This document shows positions 35,951 to 48,281 of a stretch of DNA of 64,000 nucleotides, one piece after another (the first letter of the stretch is position 1; every line of letters begins with the position of its first letter). The stretch spans positions 11,205,648 through 11,269,647 of the forward strand of contig JACDOX010000007.1 in assembly GCA_014549065.1 (NCBI GenBank), read 5' to 3'. The notes under the pieces were generated by a model. The model searched no databases. It was not told the origin of the DNA and was given only the letters and a program-made list of their open reading frames with translations. A program made the position numbers and the translations under genes. This DNA is from Cardinalis cardinalis (taxonomy: Eukaryota > Chordata > Aves > Passeriformes > Cardinalidae).

Positions 35951-38900
35951 TAAAGCTGTTGAAAGGAATTGCCCTGACAGCACCAAGTANCCATTGTCCT
36001 NCTCTGCTGACTCAGGGTTACCAGGNCAGGAGGCTCCCAGAAGAAAAGGGGACACGCTGCCTGCAGCCTCCACCCCAGCCAGAGGGTTTTGAGATGCTCA
36101 CTGGAGATGTGTGCAGTAAAGCCAGTCTGACCTGATTTCTCCTGACCTCCAAGAAACACTGTGCATGTGGTGTCAATATGGCCATGTTTCAGTGAGAATG
36201 TCTCTCCTTAGGATACATTGCCAAGATGCAAAGAGGTGTAAAAAATTGCCAGAGCTGGCACCCATGAGGAATCTCACTTTGAGGTATGCCATGAAAACCT
36301 GCACTGAGCAGCCAGCCTATATGCATACCAGAGAATAAGCAATGAACATGCATTTTGGTTTGATTTGTCTTTTTCTGGATATTTTGTTTGGGAGTTTTTT
36401 TACACAATCAGAGCATCTAAAACAGGAATTGTAAGCTGATGGTTAGGGAAGCCATCATTTACATGATTACTGAAATGATTTATTCAACAGTTACTTATCT
36501 CACCAATTCATCATTGTTTAAATTTTAATTCAGTGACAATGTAACCTCTGGAAAACACTGCTTGCATCTATAATTAATAGATTGTTATGCNCCGTATTTT
36601 AAAATTTGATATACTTCCCTCAAAGTCCATGAAGAAATGTTTCATGTGATCTCTTTCTGAATTCACAACAGATGAAAATGGCCTGCTAGGTTTCATACTA
36701 GGAGGTTCATTTGTAGGGAGATGCAGATCCAGTTTGCTGTTTGCTGTCTAACACAATTTAGTGGGAACAGCACAGCCCTCCCCTTTTCTCCTGACAGCAA
36801 TTCTTCCTCCAAAATGAGGTTCTGGCAGTCTGCTTTTGTACAAAGTAGACTCAAATGTAATTATGCTGCTATGACAACTTAGTCTTAAAGCAACTCACAG
36901 TCCTTTTTCTTCTCATCTTTGTAGTGCTGCTATGAGTAGAAAGTGACTCTGTGTTTTCTTCTTNCAGTATAAATAGAAATACACATCAGTGAAGTCCAAG
37001 TTGTACTGGCATAAGGTCAGGGTCAGTCCCAGTACATTAAACACTTGTCTCTTCAAAATAATGTAATGAAATGAGGGAGAAAATGTAAACTTCTCAGTCC
37101 CCCAGCCCTGTCTAAATGAAGGCCATGTTAACCACCCTGGCCACATATCTGCATGGGAAAGGAAACTTTCTCTCTTTGAATATCCACATGGAAAGGGAAC
37201 AGTCATGGCCACATCTCTCCCTGCCTCACCTTTCCTCAGGAATAAACCACGNGAATTCTTCAGAGCCCTTGGCTGCAGTGTTTAGTCCTTGCAAAAGAGT
37301 CTTGTCTGTGCTCCCATGTGGGGGCTGGGATGGCTTACATCCTGAGTCACTGCCAGTGGGGGTGTCAGCAAGGGAAGAAAACAAAACCCAAAGAACTTCT
37401 CTGAAGGAAGGCCGACGAAGGAGCTGGGCTCTTCATGGGAAGAGCCAGTGAGGAGAAATTGGCTGGAAGGACTGTCACCCAGCTTACTGGAGGGATTGGC
37501 TGTTCTGGTGGGAGAACACCACAGGAAATGTTAGATAGCTGAGGAGTGTTTTATAAAGAGCAGGCACACGCTTTCTGTTCCCTCCTGCCTGTGTCCTTGT
37601 AGGGCTCTGAACCTGACATCTGCTCTGAAGGCAGAATCTCAGCTGTAACAGGTTTCAGCTTCCCCTTAGACCTTCTCATCCAGCCTTTGAGGCACGCAGT
37701 AGAAAATGTCTTTCGAGGGTCACCTCAAAATTTGGAGCAAGGTGCAGACACACTAAGGCAGAATGCTTCAGGCCAGGCGTGAGGGAAGAACATGTGGTTT
37801 TGCCATCAAGATGTCTCTATTAATTACTACCAAAGCCAGAGGTTTTTTCCATGTGTTTACCTTCGATGAGTTATGTCCTGCAAAAAATTGTAAGTGTAGC
37901 CAACATAACTTAATTCACAGTGACACCCAGGGAGCTATGGAGAGGTGCCAGAGGTATGATGGAGAGCATTTTAGTTTCGTGTGGCTTCCTGAAGCTCCCT
38001 AGAGCACTCTGAAAACAGTCCAGCCATTTTTTCTTTTTATTTAAGGTAAAAAAATATTCCCTTTCCAGCTGTGAAAGCAACTGCAAAGGCCAGAACAGAA
38101 GGTGTTTGCGGTAAAAAGACACACAAGCTTAGCCAGACTATGATCTTTTTTTTTCCCTCCCTGAATTCTCCAGGGAGGAGAGGTGCCAGCATCAGAGGAC
38201 AGAAGAGANACCCAGGGATTCTAATTTCTTTTTTCTTTCTGAGCCAAGCTCTGGAAGAAGTAAAAACTTCTATCACTTGTTCTCTCTGTCACACAGGCTG
38301 AGACCTGAGGTCAGAAAAAGACTGTTCCCAGCTGGTGTGGCTGAGAGAGCGACCAGAGCCGGTGAAGGGCAGGAGGGAGGTCATGTCACTGCTTCTGAAA
38401 CTCTTGTCTGGAAGCAGTGACCCAAACCATACAAGTACCAGAGTCCCTGAAGTCCCATGACCCTCACCCCCATGTGTTTCTTCCTCCCCACCATGCAGTC
38501 ACCTTGCAGTGGAGATGGAATTCCCCAGCTTCTCCCTCCACAAAGCACCCACCCAGAAGATGCCATGTCAGAACAGGGTGAGCACCAGAGCCTTAGATGA
38601 AAGTCACCCCTCCAGCCACTTAGGGTGACACAATAAAGCCTCAATACAAGCTAAGGAATAGCAAGTGTTAATTTTTGGCCCTATATAAACTGTGGCTTGC
38701 CCCCCTGCCTGTGCAGGGCTGTTTCTAAGTGTGACCCTCCATAGCCCTGGAGAACAGGCANGACCTAATTCCCTAGACAAGGGAACTCTGACAGCCCCAG
38801 TGGGTCTGGACTTCTGTTATGCTCTCCCACCCTGAGTGATTCATTCTGGGTGATCCTGGGTGCTGCAGAGCCTGTGCCTCCTTCCCTGGCTTCACCCTTG

Positions 38901-41900
38901 GGCACTGTNTGTCAGCATGGGCGTCACCCACACCCATGGGTGGCCTGGTAACTCAGACACAGAAAAGCTGCTTTCAAAATGGCATCATCTGTCAGCCCTC
39001 TCTCCTCTTCTCTCTCCTGCCTCAGAAACAGAGAACAGACACCACTGCAGGTGTTNTCCCTGTCTCATTCTGACATCTTTGTGAAGTGACACTGTCAGAG
39101 AGATATCTTTCCTATGAAGGAACACCTTCTTTTCCACTTGCTCCTTGACATTTTGGTGGGTGAACTAAGAAGATTCTGGCCTGTATTTTAATCAAGTAAG
39201 ACAGATTTCATGTACAGGCTGCTTGCCCTAGAGCTAGCTACAGCATATGAGAGGTGTCTTGTCTGAAACACAGACCTAAATCCAGCACTCAAAGTACAAA
39301 CACGGTTTCTGTCTCAAGCCCCATGTTTGCTTCTGCATGTTTTCTGACCTGTCATGAAGTGCCCTGCTAAGCACCTCCTGGCCCAGACCTCACATTTGCT
39401 CTGGTGGGTGGCTCTTTTTCTTTCTGCCTGGACTTCCCATGTTTTTCAGACTAAGGGTTTGCCTGAGACACTCATGAAAGCTGAGACTGATCCTTGACAA
39501 AATCATGTTGGTCATGGCTGAGTGAGATGAATCTGGGGGAACTTCCTGTGATTCCATTGACCTACTGGTCAGATGGCTGACTGCTGCAGCCTCTCTGTTG
39601 TGGGGGTTCCTGGGGAACCTTTCCTAGGGGAAATCTTAAAGCATCTCCATGTGCATGGCAGCTGTTCTTCTCTAGGCAATCAGCGTTCCCAGGCTGACTT
39701 TACATCATGTCCATTTTATTCCCAGCCTCCCTTCCCTCTGGCACACACTGCTCCCTACACCTCCCTGCTGCCAAACGGACACCACCACCCCACTTCACCT
39801 CTCATCTACTTTGTTCTCATCTCTGAGGGTACTTTCCACACAATCCCTGTGCGGTCCCACTCTCTGCAGCNGCTCTGCTGTGCTACAGCTGCAGGCAGAG
39901 CTGCACCTCAGCCCCACAGATTGGCTGCTTCATCCTGTTCACATGAATGATTCCTCAGAAGTAAAACTCCTGGCTTTGTCTGAGATTAGAATACCTGAGC
40001 ATGTTCATTACTAAAGTGCACCATATTCACAAGAGAAAGGGGCATATTAAAGCTTTATCTTCTCACAGTCTTGATTCTTCCACGGTCTTGTACCATCAAT
40101 CATATCCCTGCAGAGTACAAAAGAATGCCCAATGCTGTCTCTTGTATTTACTTTCTGAAGATGTTAATGACTGTGGGAGCAAAATGAAGTGGTCCTTCCC
40201 TGAGGAGATAATACCATTTTGTTCTGAGAGGCAGGTCATAACAAATGGGATGTACGTGCACTTACTTTCTTGTGTGCACTTCTCACTTCTCCTTCCCTGT
40301 GTTTTTTCAGAAGAGAAGTTAGGAGTGACTCATACCAATTGATGGTCGACAGCAAGACAAATATTCTCTGTTTTGAGGNGTTTGTAAGAGAAGAAATGGG
40401 AATCACACTCTTCCCTCCTTCTCTGCAAAATGAAGTCTCACTATATGGTAACTTTCTTCCAGATGTTTCTTATACCTAATCTTAACAATAGCAATTTGTG
40501 ATCAATGAAGTAAAAGTCAACTGATCTGGCATCAAAAAAAGAGCTCAGAGCTCATTGGAATTCTAGTTTAGTTTCCTTTGTTGACTTGTATAGTAGTTGG
40601 ACAAACAATGTTTCCTGGTTCTGATTCCATAATAGATTCTATGGCTCTGTATTTCACAGCTACCATAAAAGCAGGTGCTGCAGTGATGGGAGCCGTATAA
40701 GAACCTGGATAGATGATAAAAATATTGTTGCTGAGCGCTTCAGGGTGTACTTTGTGTGAGGAGACACTTAATCTAAAGAATAAGGGATTGTTAAATTTTA
40801 CTATATAGCATATGCAATACTAGAATTTATTAGTCTATTGTTCAATACAGGAACTGATGTGCTGTTTTAAGTATTTTTTTAATCCGTGACATAAAAGAAG
40901 TTCCCAAACTTCTTGACTCAGTTTTCCTGTTTGCAATATGTGAACAGTGTTGACACTAAGTGAAAGTGCAGTAAATTAAACAGCAGGACAGGTATATAGC
41001 ACACAGGTGGAACATGATTCATGTGTGTCCATGAAAAGATTTGGGCTTTCCCCAGACTAATAAAGGACTGATTTCTAGTAAGGTAAGGGCAGAGAGCAGA
41101 CACTGCTTATTCCCCACATGTTTGAGANTGTGCAGCAGAGCTGGTCAGGGTTATCTGTACTGTGGCACTCTTTAAGCTACCTGGAACCAATAGTTAATAA
41201 CACACTGATGTGTGGATGTCCAAAGTTGAGACAATTCAGTAACTCAGTCTCAGAGGGCTGAGCACTCGTTACTTTTCATGTACAATAATAATTAGTAGAA
41301 ATTATTTACAATCTTTTTTTTATATACATGCCATCCAATGCATTTTTGGATTCTTGCATTTACATTCATTTTCTGTTTTAAATTGACAAGTTCAGCCCAT
41401 AGCTGCTTTCAGCACACTAGGAGAGGAGAGTGCCATTTCTTTACCTCCCTGCTGTTTGAGGGAAAAGCAGTTGTTCTTTACACAAAATCTCTATCAGTGG
41501 CAGTTTTTAAAGACTTCCTTGTGTGATGTCTGAATTTTTNAAAGTTTTGAAGTGCCAGGTTTTTCTGCATAAAAGCTGCTTATCCCTCAACAGCAAGAAC
41601 TTCAAACAGTTTGCTGACAGCACGTAGACAGCCCCTNCTTAAACAACTTGAGTTGGTTGTAGCTTCTCTTTACAAGTGTGGGAGATTAAGGGTAAAATCC
41701 TACAATGATGAAGATCTTTATGCTGCAGTCCCTCTCTGCTCTCGATCTCTCCACGTCTCCAGGCCCGANCAGCATTTCCCTGCCTTGCAGTGAGTGTGCA
41801 TCTCTGTTGTGCAGCAGCAGCCTGTCCCTCTGTGCTCTCTGCATGCTGGAATTTGACACAGCCTGGAGACAGCCTGGTGCTTACACATGGCTGGTGGTTG

Positions 41901-42999
41901 TCTCACACTGCTTTGTGCTGGCTTGCAGAGCTGAAGTGGCTACTTCACCCATTTTGGTGTCTGGCACTACTTCATCCCTCCTCCATGCCTCCAGAGTAGT
42001 AGAAGAGCACAGTCCATTTATGCTTTGTTAAATTTGCACNGGAGGCAGAGAGATGCATTTTAATTATTTTCATCTGGATATGTACAGCACAGAGGGACAG
42101 TGTATTGATTTTTCTGTTTATTTTTTCCATCTCTGAATGAATAAAGCTTTTTTTCTCAGCAGCTGTATGCTCATAATCTCAGGCTCCCAAATATTTGTAA
42201 TTTCAGTTGACTCTTCCCTCCAACTTTCACCATCCTGTTCATACCTTGAGGATCTACCTTTACTGCAAATGATACTCAGAGACATAAAATGTAAGATATC
42301 CATTGATATCCACTCCCTGATTTTTGGAACCTGAAAGGACAAAGCCACTATGGGAATAGCGTTGTGTAGCAGATGGGAAGCTGACCCCTGTGGCTCTGGT
42401 GTGTACAAGATACCTGAGTACCTTTGGGAATACAGACCCTGATGTCTGTGTAAATAGTCTGCTGTAAAAACTGTACCAGGGTCTGTGGCATCTCTGTCTG
42501 CCTATCCACACCCAGTTTGTACCAGAATAAGCAGAGACAACACAGGTCAGTAGTTATGGGAGGGGAATTTTTTACTGAGGGCTTTTTGGATGCTGTTCTA
42601 ACACAATTCCTAGCAGCAGGTGCTGGTAAGANACAGGTGATCATCCTGTGCCTTACCATTCTGTCAGCACTCAAGTCTGGATGCACACCCAGGCAGTGGG
42701 TGTCAAGCAAGCAATGTGGGCTCNCAGCAAGCTGTTTGTCTCTTTTTTAACATGGTGCAAACACTGGATGTCCAAGGAAATGGAAATTCCTCTCCAACAA
42801 CAGGCTTAGTCTCAAAACGCTGTTCATATGGATGCCCATCTTAGAAACCATATTTTCACCTGGCCNACAGGGAAGTCTGCTGCATTTTTTTACTTTAGAT
42901 GGAATCAAGATAGGCAGCCTCACAAACTTCATGGAAGTTTTACTTAGCAGGCAGACCAAGGCTATCACTGAACATAGAAAATACTTTTGGAAAGGAGTG
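35951..42999. other. Intergenic or intronic DNA, no gene seen
   Basis: GC content is moderately raised at 37.1-39.9 kb. A promoter-like string, CCCTATATAAACTG, occurs near 38680, preceded by AATAAAGC near 38630. That could be a piece of an LTR, but no ends were identified. No coding exon was recognised. Confidence 0.65.
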
Positions 43000-43190
43000 A
43001 AAACACTGTGAGGCACGGNACTGGAACAGGTTGCCCAGAGGANCTGTAGAAGTCCCATCTTTGCAAGTGTTCAAGGCCACGCTGATAAGCCCTGAACAAG
43101 CTGATCTAATGGAAGATGTTTCTGCCCAGGGTTAGGGAGTTGGAACTACATGATGTTTAAGNTCCTTTCCGACNCAAACCATTCTATCAG
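43000..43190 (+). mobile_element. CR1 LINE, short 3' end fragment
   Basis: It contains ACTGGAACAGGTTGCCCAGA, AAGTGTTCAAGGCCACGCTG and GGGTTAGGGAGTTGGAACTA, and ends ACCATTCTATC. This is the last 190 bp of a CR1 element. The 5' boundary is approximate. Confidence 0.9.
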
Positions 43191-43684
43191 ATATCTTCTG
43201 GTTTTTGTGCTTATGCTGATATTCCACACTGAAAATAGCTGATGATCTCTGCCTGGCTCTTTGGACCCCTGCAAAGCTCCAGCAGCCTTCCTGCAAGCTG
43301 TTGCTTTAAACCTAGAGAAAAATGAGCAGCTGCAGCCTTTTGGGCTTATTTGGTAACAGCTGTTGCTTGCCAGTGTGCTCTCTCTCTCATCTTGCAAATA
43401 TTCTTGTCCTTTTTTCACCTTGGGCTCCTTTCTTTCCTTTTAATGCCCTCTGTGGTTTAAGAGAATTGATCATGAGAAAAATTTGGTAGAGGACACAGAA
43501 ACTTACTTTCTGGTACCTATATGTGGCAGTGTGCTGGGAACCTTCAGGAGGCCCTTCAGCCCTGTCAGAGNGTAGAAATTCGTAAAGCTCTAAGTACCAC
43601 TGTGCTTCTCTGCTTTATCTTCCTCCACCCTGTGCGTGCATGGGATCACTGCTTCCGAAGGTGATGAGCAAAACCTTCTTCCCT

Positions 43685-43771
43685 CTGAACAGCCTGGTCC
43701 AGTGGAAGGTGTCTCTGTCCATGGCAGGGGATGGAACTAGATAATTCTAATGTCCTTTCCCTCTATGATTT
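43685..43771 (+). mobile_element. CR1 LINE, very short 3' end fragment
   Basis: ACAGCCTGGTCCAGTGGAAG, GGTGTCTCTGTCCATGGCAG and GGGATGGAACTAGATAATTC match the final 90 bp of CR1, ending at TCTATGATTTC. It is a separate insertion from the copy 500 bp to the left, because both keep their own 3' tail. Confidence 0.85.
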
Positions 43772-46700
43772 CTCCCCTTTTTTCTGGCAGCCCCATGTGC
43801 AGACACCCCCCAGCACAGCCATGCCAATGCCAGCTCAGGGGAAATCTCTGCACTGGCAGAAGGTTGTTCAGTAATTCCTTTCCTTGCCAAGCCCCTAAGT
43901 GTGCCAGTCACTGGTGGAAGCTAAGATTTGAAATGCTTTTCCTCTCTTTTTGCCAACACAACATATGAGATGGTTGTACTCTTGGTGATATTTTAGTAGT
44001 TAACAAACATGTGCATACCGTAAGAAAAATCCTGCATGGAAATGAGATGGTGTGTAATGTATGCCTCCCTTTACAACACCTTTTAAATTATTTTGCTTTT
44101 CTTTATTATTTTTAAGAAGTCTGTGGAAATGGACCATAACAGAGAAAGACAGGACATGCTAAGAAGAACCAACTGAAAGGAAAATCTTCAAGTTTGTGGC
44201 TATCAGCAAAAGGCAAAAAGGTAGGATTGCATCCATGTGGTTGTTCGTCTTTCACCCACTCACATTGACTGTAATGGNACTGCTAGCTCTGTGCCCCTGC
44301 CTGTTGGACCCTCACTTTGTAAAGGAGGAAGGGGACATTAAGNCTCCAGAAGTTCAGGGAGATGGAAGCCAGACTAAGGCAGACTTTAGCAGGCTTGTGC
44401 TCCAGATGGTTTGGCTCCAGGAAAGCAAGCGAGGGCTGGTATGCTCTGCATACGAGTTGGCCCCCTCCAACCCTGTGTCACTGTCTCTTTGAGAGCAGCC
44501 CAACTTCACCANCAGCTCACATACAAATACATGGAAAAGAGCAAACCCTGCATTTTTTTTGCTGAAGCAACTACCTGCTTAGTGTTCAAAAGAGTGGCTT
44601 TATTTCCATAATGTTAGATGGCAGCATCATAACATTTAACAGTGCATGAATCAAAAGTNGTCAGCTTTTCCTCTTGTGCCATGAGCCTTGTGATTCTTGC
44701 CGTGTGCTTTATTTTCTTGTGGTTAGCCCAAGCCTGCATGCAAATTTTTCCGGTTTAGAAATGTCCATCATTTCCTGTGGTCTTTAACAAGGCAGGAATG
44801 GCAGCCAAGGCAGGCAGCCTCCCCACACAGCTCGTTGCTCATACACGCTGAGGTTGCTCTTGGTAAATAAGGTCCCTGCCTTTCTCTCTCTTGAAGCAAA
44901 TTACAACAAGATTCTGCTTTATGCCCTTGTACTGGCAGGAAGGGGGGACTGGGAGGCTGGAGGGGAAAACTTGCTTTAAAATGTCAAAAAACAAACCAAT
45001 CCCAAACCCCAAACAACCAAAAAGAACTCCATAGCTTTTTTCACCAGTTGTTGGAAAAAAAGTCTTATATACTTATGTGGAAATTTTCCTATTACTGTTA
45101 TTATTTCAGCTTGTAGCTGACCATGGGAACATTTCCAAAGAAACCAGTACTCTGGGAAACCTTTTGTTATCCAGAAAGGCTGTTATTCAAAAGCAATTAA
45201 CATAAAAACATTAAAATTGTTTAACTTCAGAGACAGAAAAGTGGAGGAAGGAAATGTGAGTGTGTGTGTGTGTGCAGGAGGGAATATCGCAGTCTGAGGT
45301 AATGTAAGAGGCAGAAGGAGGAGACAAGAGCACTTGGGCCAGCCTGGGATGGGTGCAATTGTCANGGAGACCCCACACATGTGGGATGCAGGAGCTGTGA
45401 GGTCAGCTGGGGGCTGCTGTGACCTTGGAGGGCAGCACAAGGCAAGGAGAGGTGTGGGGCCTGGGGCAGCAGGGGTATCAGGAGTGACAGTAGAGATGCT
45501 CAAATGTCTCTCCGTTCTTCAGGCCTAGCATGAAATGTGTATTATATGTTTTGGCAGCTCTGAGTGCCTGTTGTCATGAGGCGTGAGCTGTGGTTTTGAG
45601 ACCAGGCTTGTGCTCGGCAGCTCAGGACAGTGCTCCCAAATCCCCTTGCTCCCCACTGCCAATGCTTGGTGAAGGCACTGACAGCAGCAGTGTTGAGGGT
45701 TTTATTTTACATTTGTATTGTGCAAGTTTTCTCCACCATTTCTCCAGCAGGTTTTGAACCAGCTGGCTGATTTCAGCCTCACTTGAGAGGGCAGAGGGTC
45801 ACCAGATATTAAAGTACTGTCTGCTTGTGTGGAAATGGAGTTCGATCAGAGGGAGTTTCCAGATGCCCCAAGGCAGATCTCCCTGCCTTTTTCAAAAGAG
45901 CACAACTGTTTTAAAGTGTGAACTTTACCATATGCAACCTGAAGGTGTTTTCTCTTACAAGAGGGTGCCATAGCTGTAAATGTACAGATTATCTTTTTGG
46001 GCCTTTTGATGTTTCTATCAATTTTTCCTCCTCCTGTGTTATCTCATCCCTGCCCCTGCTCATGTCCACATGTGTTGGTCTCAGCCAGACTGAAATGTGA
46101 GATCTCAGTCCTCCTCAAGGGGGATCCAGGGGACTTGGGAGTCAGCCAGANGTAACATATCAGGGAGGAGACCCATGGAAAGGAGAAGTGGCAGTATTGT
46201 TGGGAAGGTTGAGTTCACCGTGACTGGGAGACATGAACTGGAGTTGCAGGAGTAGATGAAATATCCCAGACTAGCTAGGATTCCCAAGATCAGTGACACT
46301 CAGAAGAGCCTACCTGCNTCCCAGAAGCACATTTGAAACAGAAATCTACAAAGACCTTTGATAAATGAAAGTCTGAAATGCAAAAAACTTGTTCTAAACT
46401 AGACAAAGATCTCACACTCTGAAAAACCCAGAGAATTGGAGCAAAAAGCATCGCATAAAAAGACAAAAGGCATGTGAACAACAGGGCTTGCAGAGCAAAA
46501 AGTTACTTCAAAAAAGGCTCAGGTAGCATGTAGTGCCAGTGGAAGGGGTGGAGGCATCTGGGACTGTCCTCCTGCCACAGAGGGAGGCTTTGCAGGTTTT
46601 CNGGGCAGTGTTTCTGTGCTGGTGTTTTCCTGAAAGCCTTCCCTTCCATTTAAAGGGCAGAAAAAACTTTTAATAGATCATCAGTAGCTGGTACAACAGT

Positions 46701-47911
46701 GTCACCCTACTTCCATCCTTGTGTCTGTTTCAAGAGCAAATATTAATTGAAACAAGATGATGTAGACAGGATGAGTGTCTATAAACAGGCTCTAAACTGT
46801 CACCTTAAGAGGAATGTATGTGACCCAGTTCAAACACCAATATGAAGAAAGAAAAATTGTTAAACACATAGTTCCATTAGACACAGGAAGGTCNCCTTGT
46901 AGATTGTTTTAATCTTTGGAAGATATTTATTTATTCTGGTTCCAGCAAATGATAACACATTTTCTGCTTTGGTGCCCAGGAAATGCATTTTGATAATAGA
47001 TTCCATTCATATCACATGTTGTATTGTCACTGAATTTATGGCACAGATAATATGCATGCTTTCTAGTTTCTCCTTCTTTNATGATTTTCAAAGAGTTTAA
47101 TTTATGTATTCTGTTATCTGATATACAGAAGAGATTTTGTTTGGGTTTTTAACCAAATCTTTGTTTAAAACATGTAATTTTTGATGATACAATATTCTAG
47201 CTTGACCAAATGATTTATCTGAGAAAGCATTTAAAATATTGCGGAGGTTGTGAAACCCACGTAGGGTGTTTAAACTTCCAGTTTCATTTATATAACACAG
47301 TATTTAAGTAGTCTGAGCTCCCCAGAAGATTACCTGTATAAGTAGCAAAGGCAGACAGGATTCAGGTTTTGTTATTCAATCTCTTTTCAACNTATGATAT
47401 GCTTTCCCAACAGCTGGTTATGTAAAGCAAGGTTTATTGAGGTTATTTTTCNGTACTTGACTCTCAGCACTGCACATTTCTCATTTGTTATTTGCCTCAC
47501 TTTTTGAGGGCTCGTATGTATAATCCTTACAGCTGATGTTCTGCAGCAGCCTGTGTATCTTGAGGAAGATATTTATTTGAAGCCTAAATATGTTTTCAAG
47601 ATAAAAAATACAAAGCTAGGGGTGGCTTATATTTTAAGTATGCTTATGCAAGTTGAAATAAATGAAACATGGACTTTTAAACGTTATCCATATTCACTGA
47701 GCTTGATGCAGTGTTACTATAGATAGGCAGCACTCAGAGACAGCTACCATTTAAAGACCAATAACAATACTGTGTTTCTAGAGGTTTTATCAAAATGAAC
47801 TGCTCCTTCTCTCTTCTGTGAAGCTACAGAAAACTATCCTATACAACAATCCTGGCTGCTTGCACACACACTGCAGAAATTTGCAAATCCTTTTATTCCA
47901 CGCAATGGTCT
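43772..47911. other. Intergenic or intronic DNA, no gene seen
   Basis: Between the CR1 fragments there is only the (GT)n tract at 45.26 kb and short A/C-rich runs near 44.99-45.03 kb. No gene was recognised. Confidence 0.7.
45256..45274. repeat. (GT)n dinucleotide repeat
   Basis: About nine GT units with one GA interruption sit in GA-rich surroundings (45236-45330). Confidence 0.85.
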
Positions 47912-48108
47912 GGTTGGAAAACATTTCCTCNCTGAAAGAGTGGCTAAGTATTGGAACAGGCTCCCCAGGGAAATGGTGGAGTCCCTGGAGGTATATAGAC
48001 AAGAAGATGNGGCACTTTGTGATANAGTTTAGGGGGTGTGTGGTGCTCAGTCGAAGGTTGGACTTTATGATGNTGGAGATCTTTTCCAGCNTTAATGATT
48101 CTATGAAA
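47912..48108 (+). mobile_element. CR1 LINE, 3' end fragment
   Basis: Blocks TGAAAGAGTGGCTAAGTATT, GGAACAGGCTCCCCAGGGAA, ATGGTGGAGTCCCTGGAGGT and GAAGGTTGGACTTTATGATG are followed by CTTTTCCAGC and a TAATGATTCTATGAA tail. This matches the CR1 subfamily of the 6.3-7.0 kb copy. Several Ns fall inside it, as expected where a multicopy repeat is hard to assemble. Confidence 0.9.
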
Positions 48109-48207
48109 TTNCTTGAAAGCAAAGTAGTTACTGCTTTGAGGTTAANAAACAACATATTCACCAGTCATAGATCCAGACTACAGGCTTTAACAATCAAAAT
48201 ATAGGTG

Positions 48208-48281
48208 TCTTTTTGTTTTCTTTTGGGTTNATTTGGTTTTTCATTTGTTTCTTGGGTTTTGTTTGTTTTGTTTTGTTTTGC
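48208..48281. repeat. T/G-rich simple repeat ending in (GTTTT)n
   Basis: A T/G-only stretch of about 70 bp, containing one N, ends in gtttgttttgttttgttttg. It lies 100 bp after the CR1 end at 48108. Confidence 0.85.

Noticed and set aside
38600..38900. TATATAAACTG with an upstream AATAAA, resembling part of an LTR
   Set aside because: No TG...CA ends, CCAAT boxes or second copy could be identified, so it is not listed as a mobile element.
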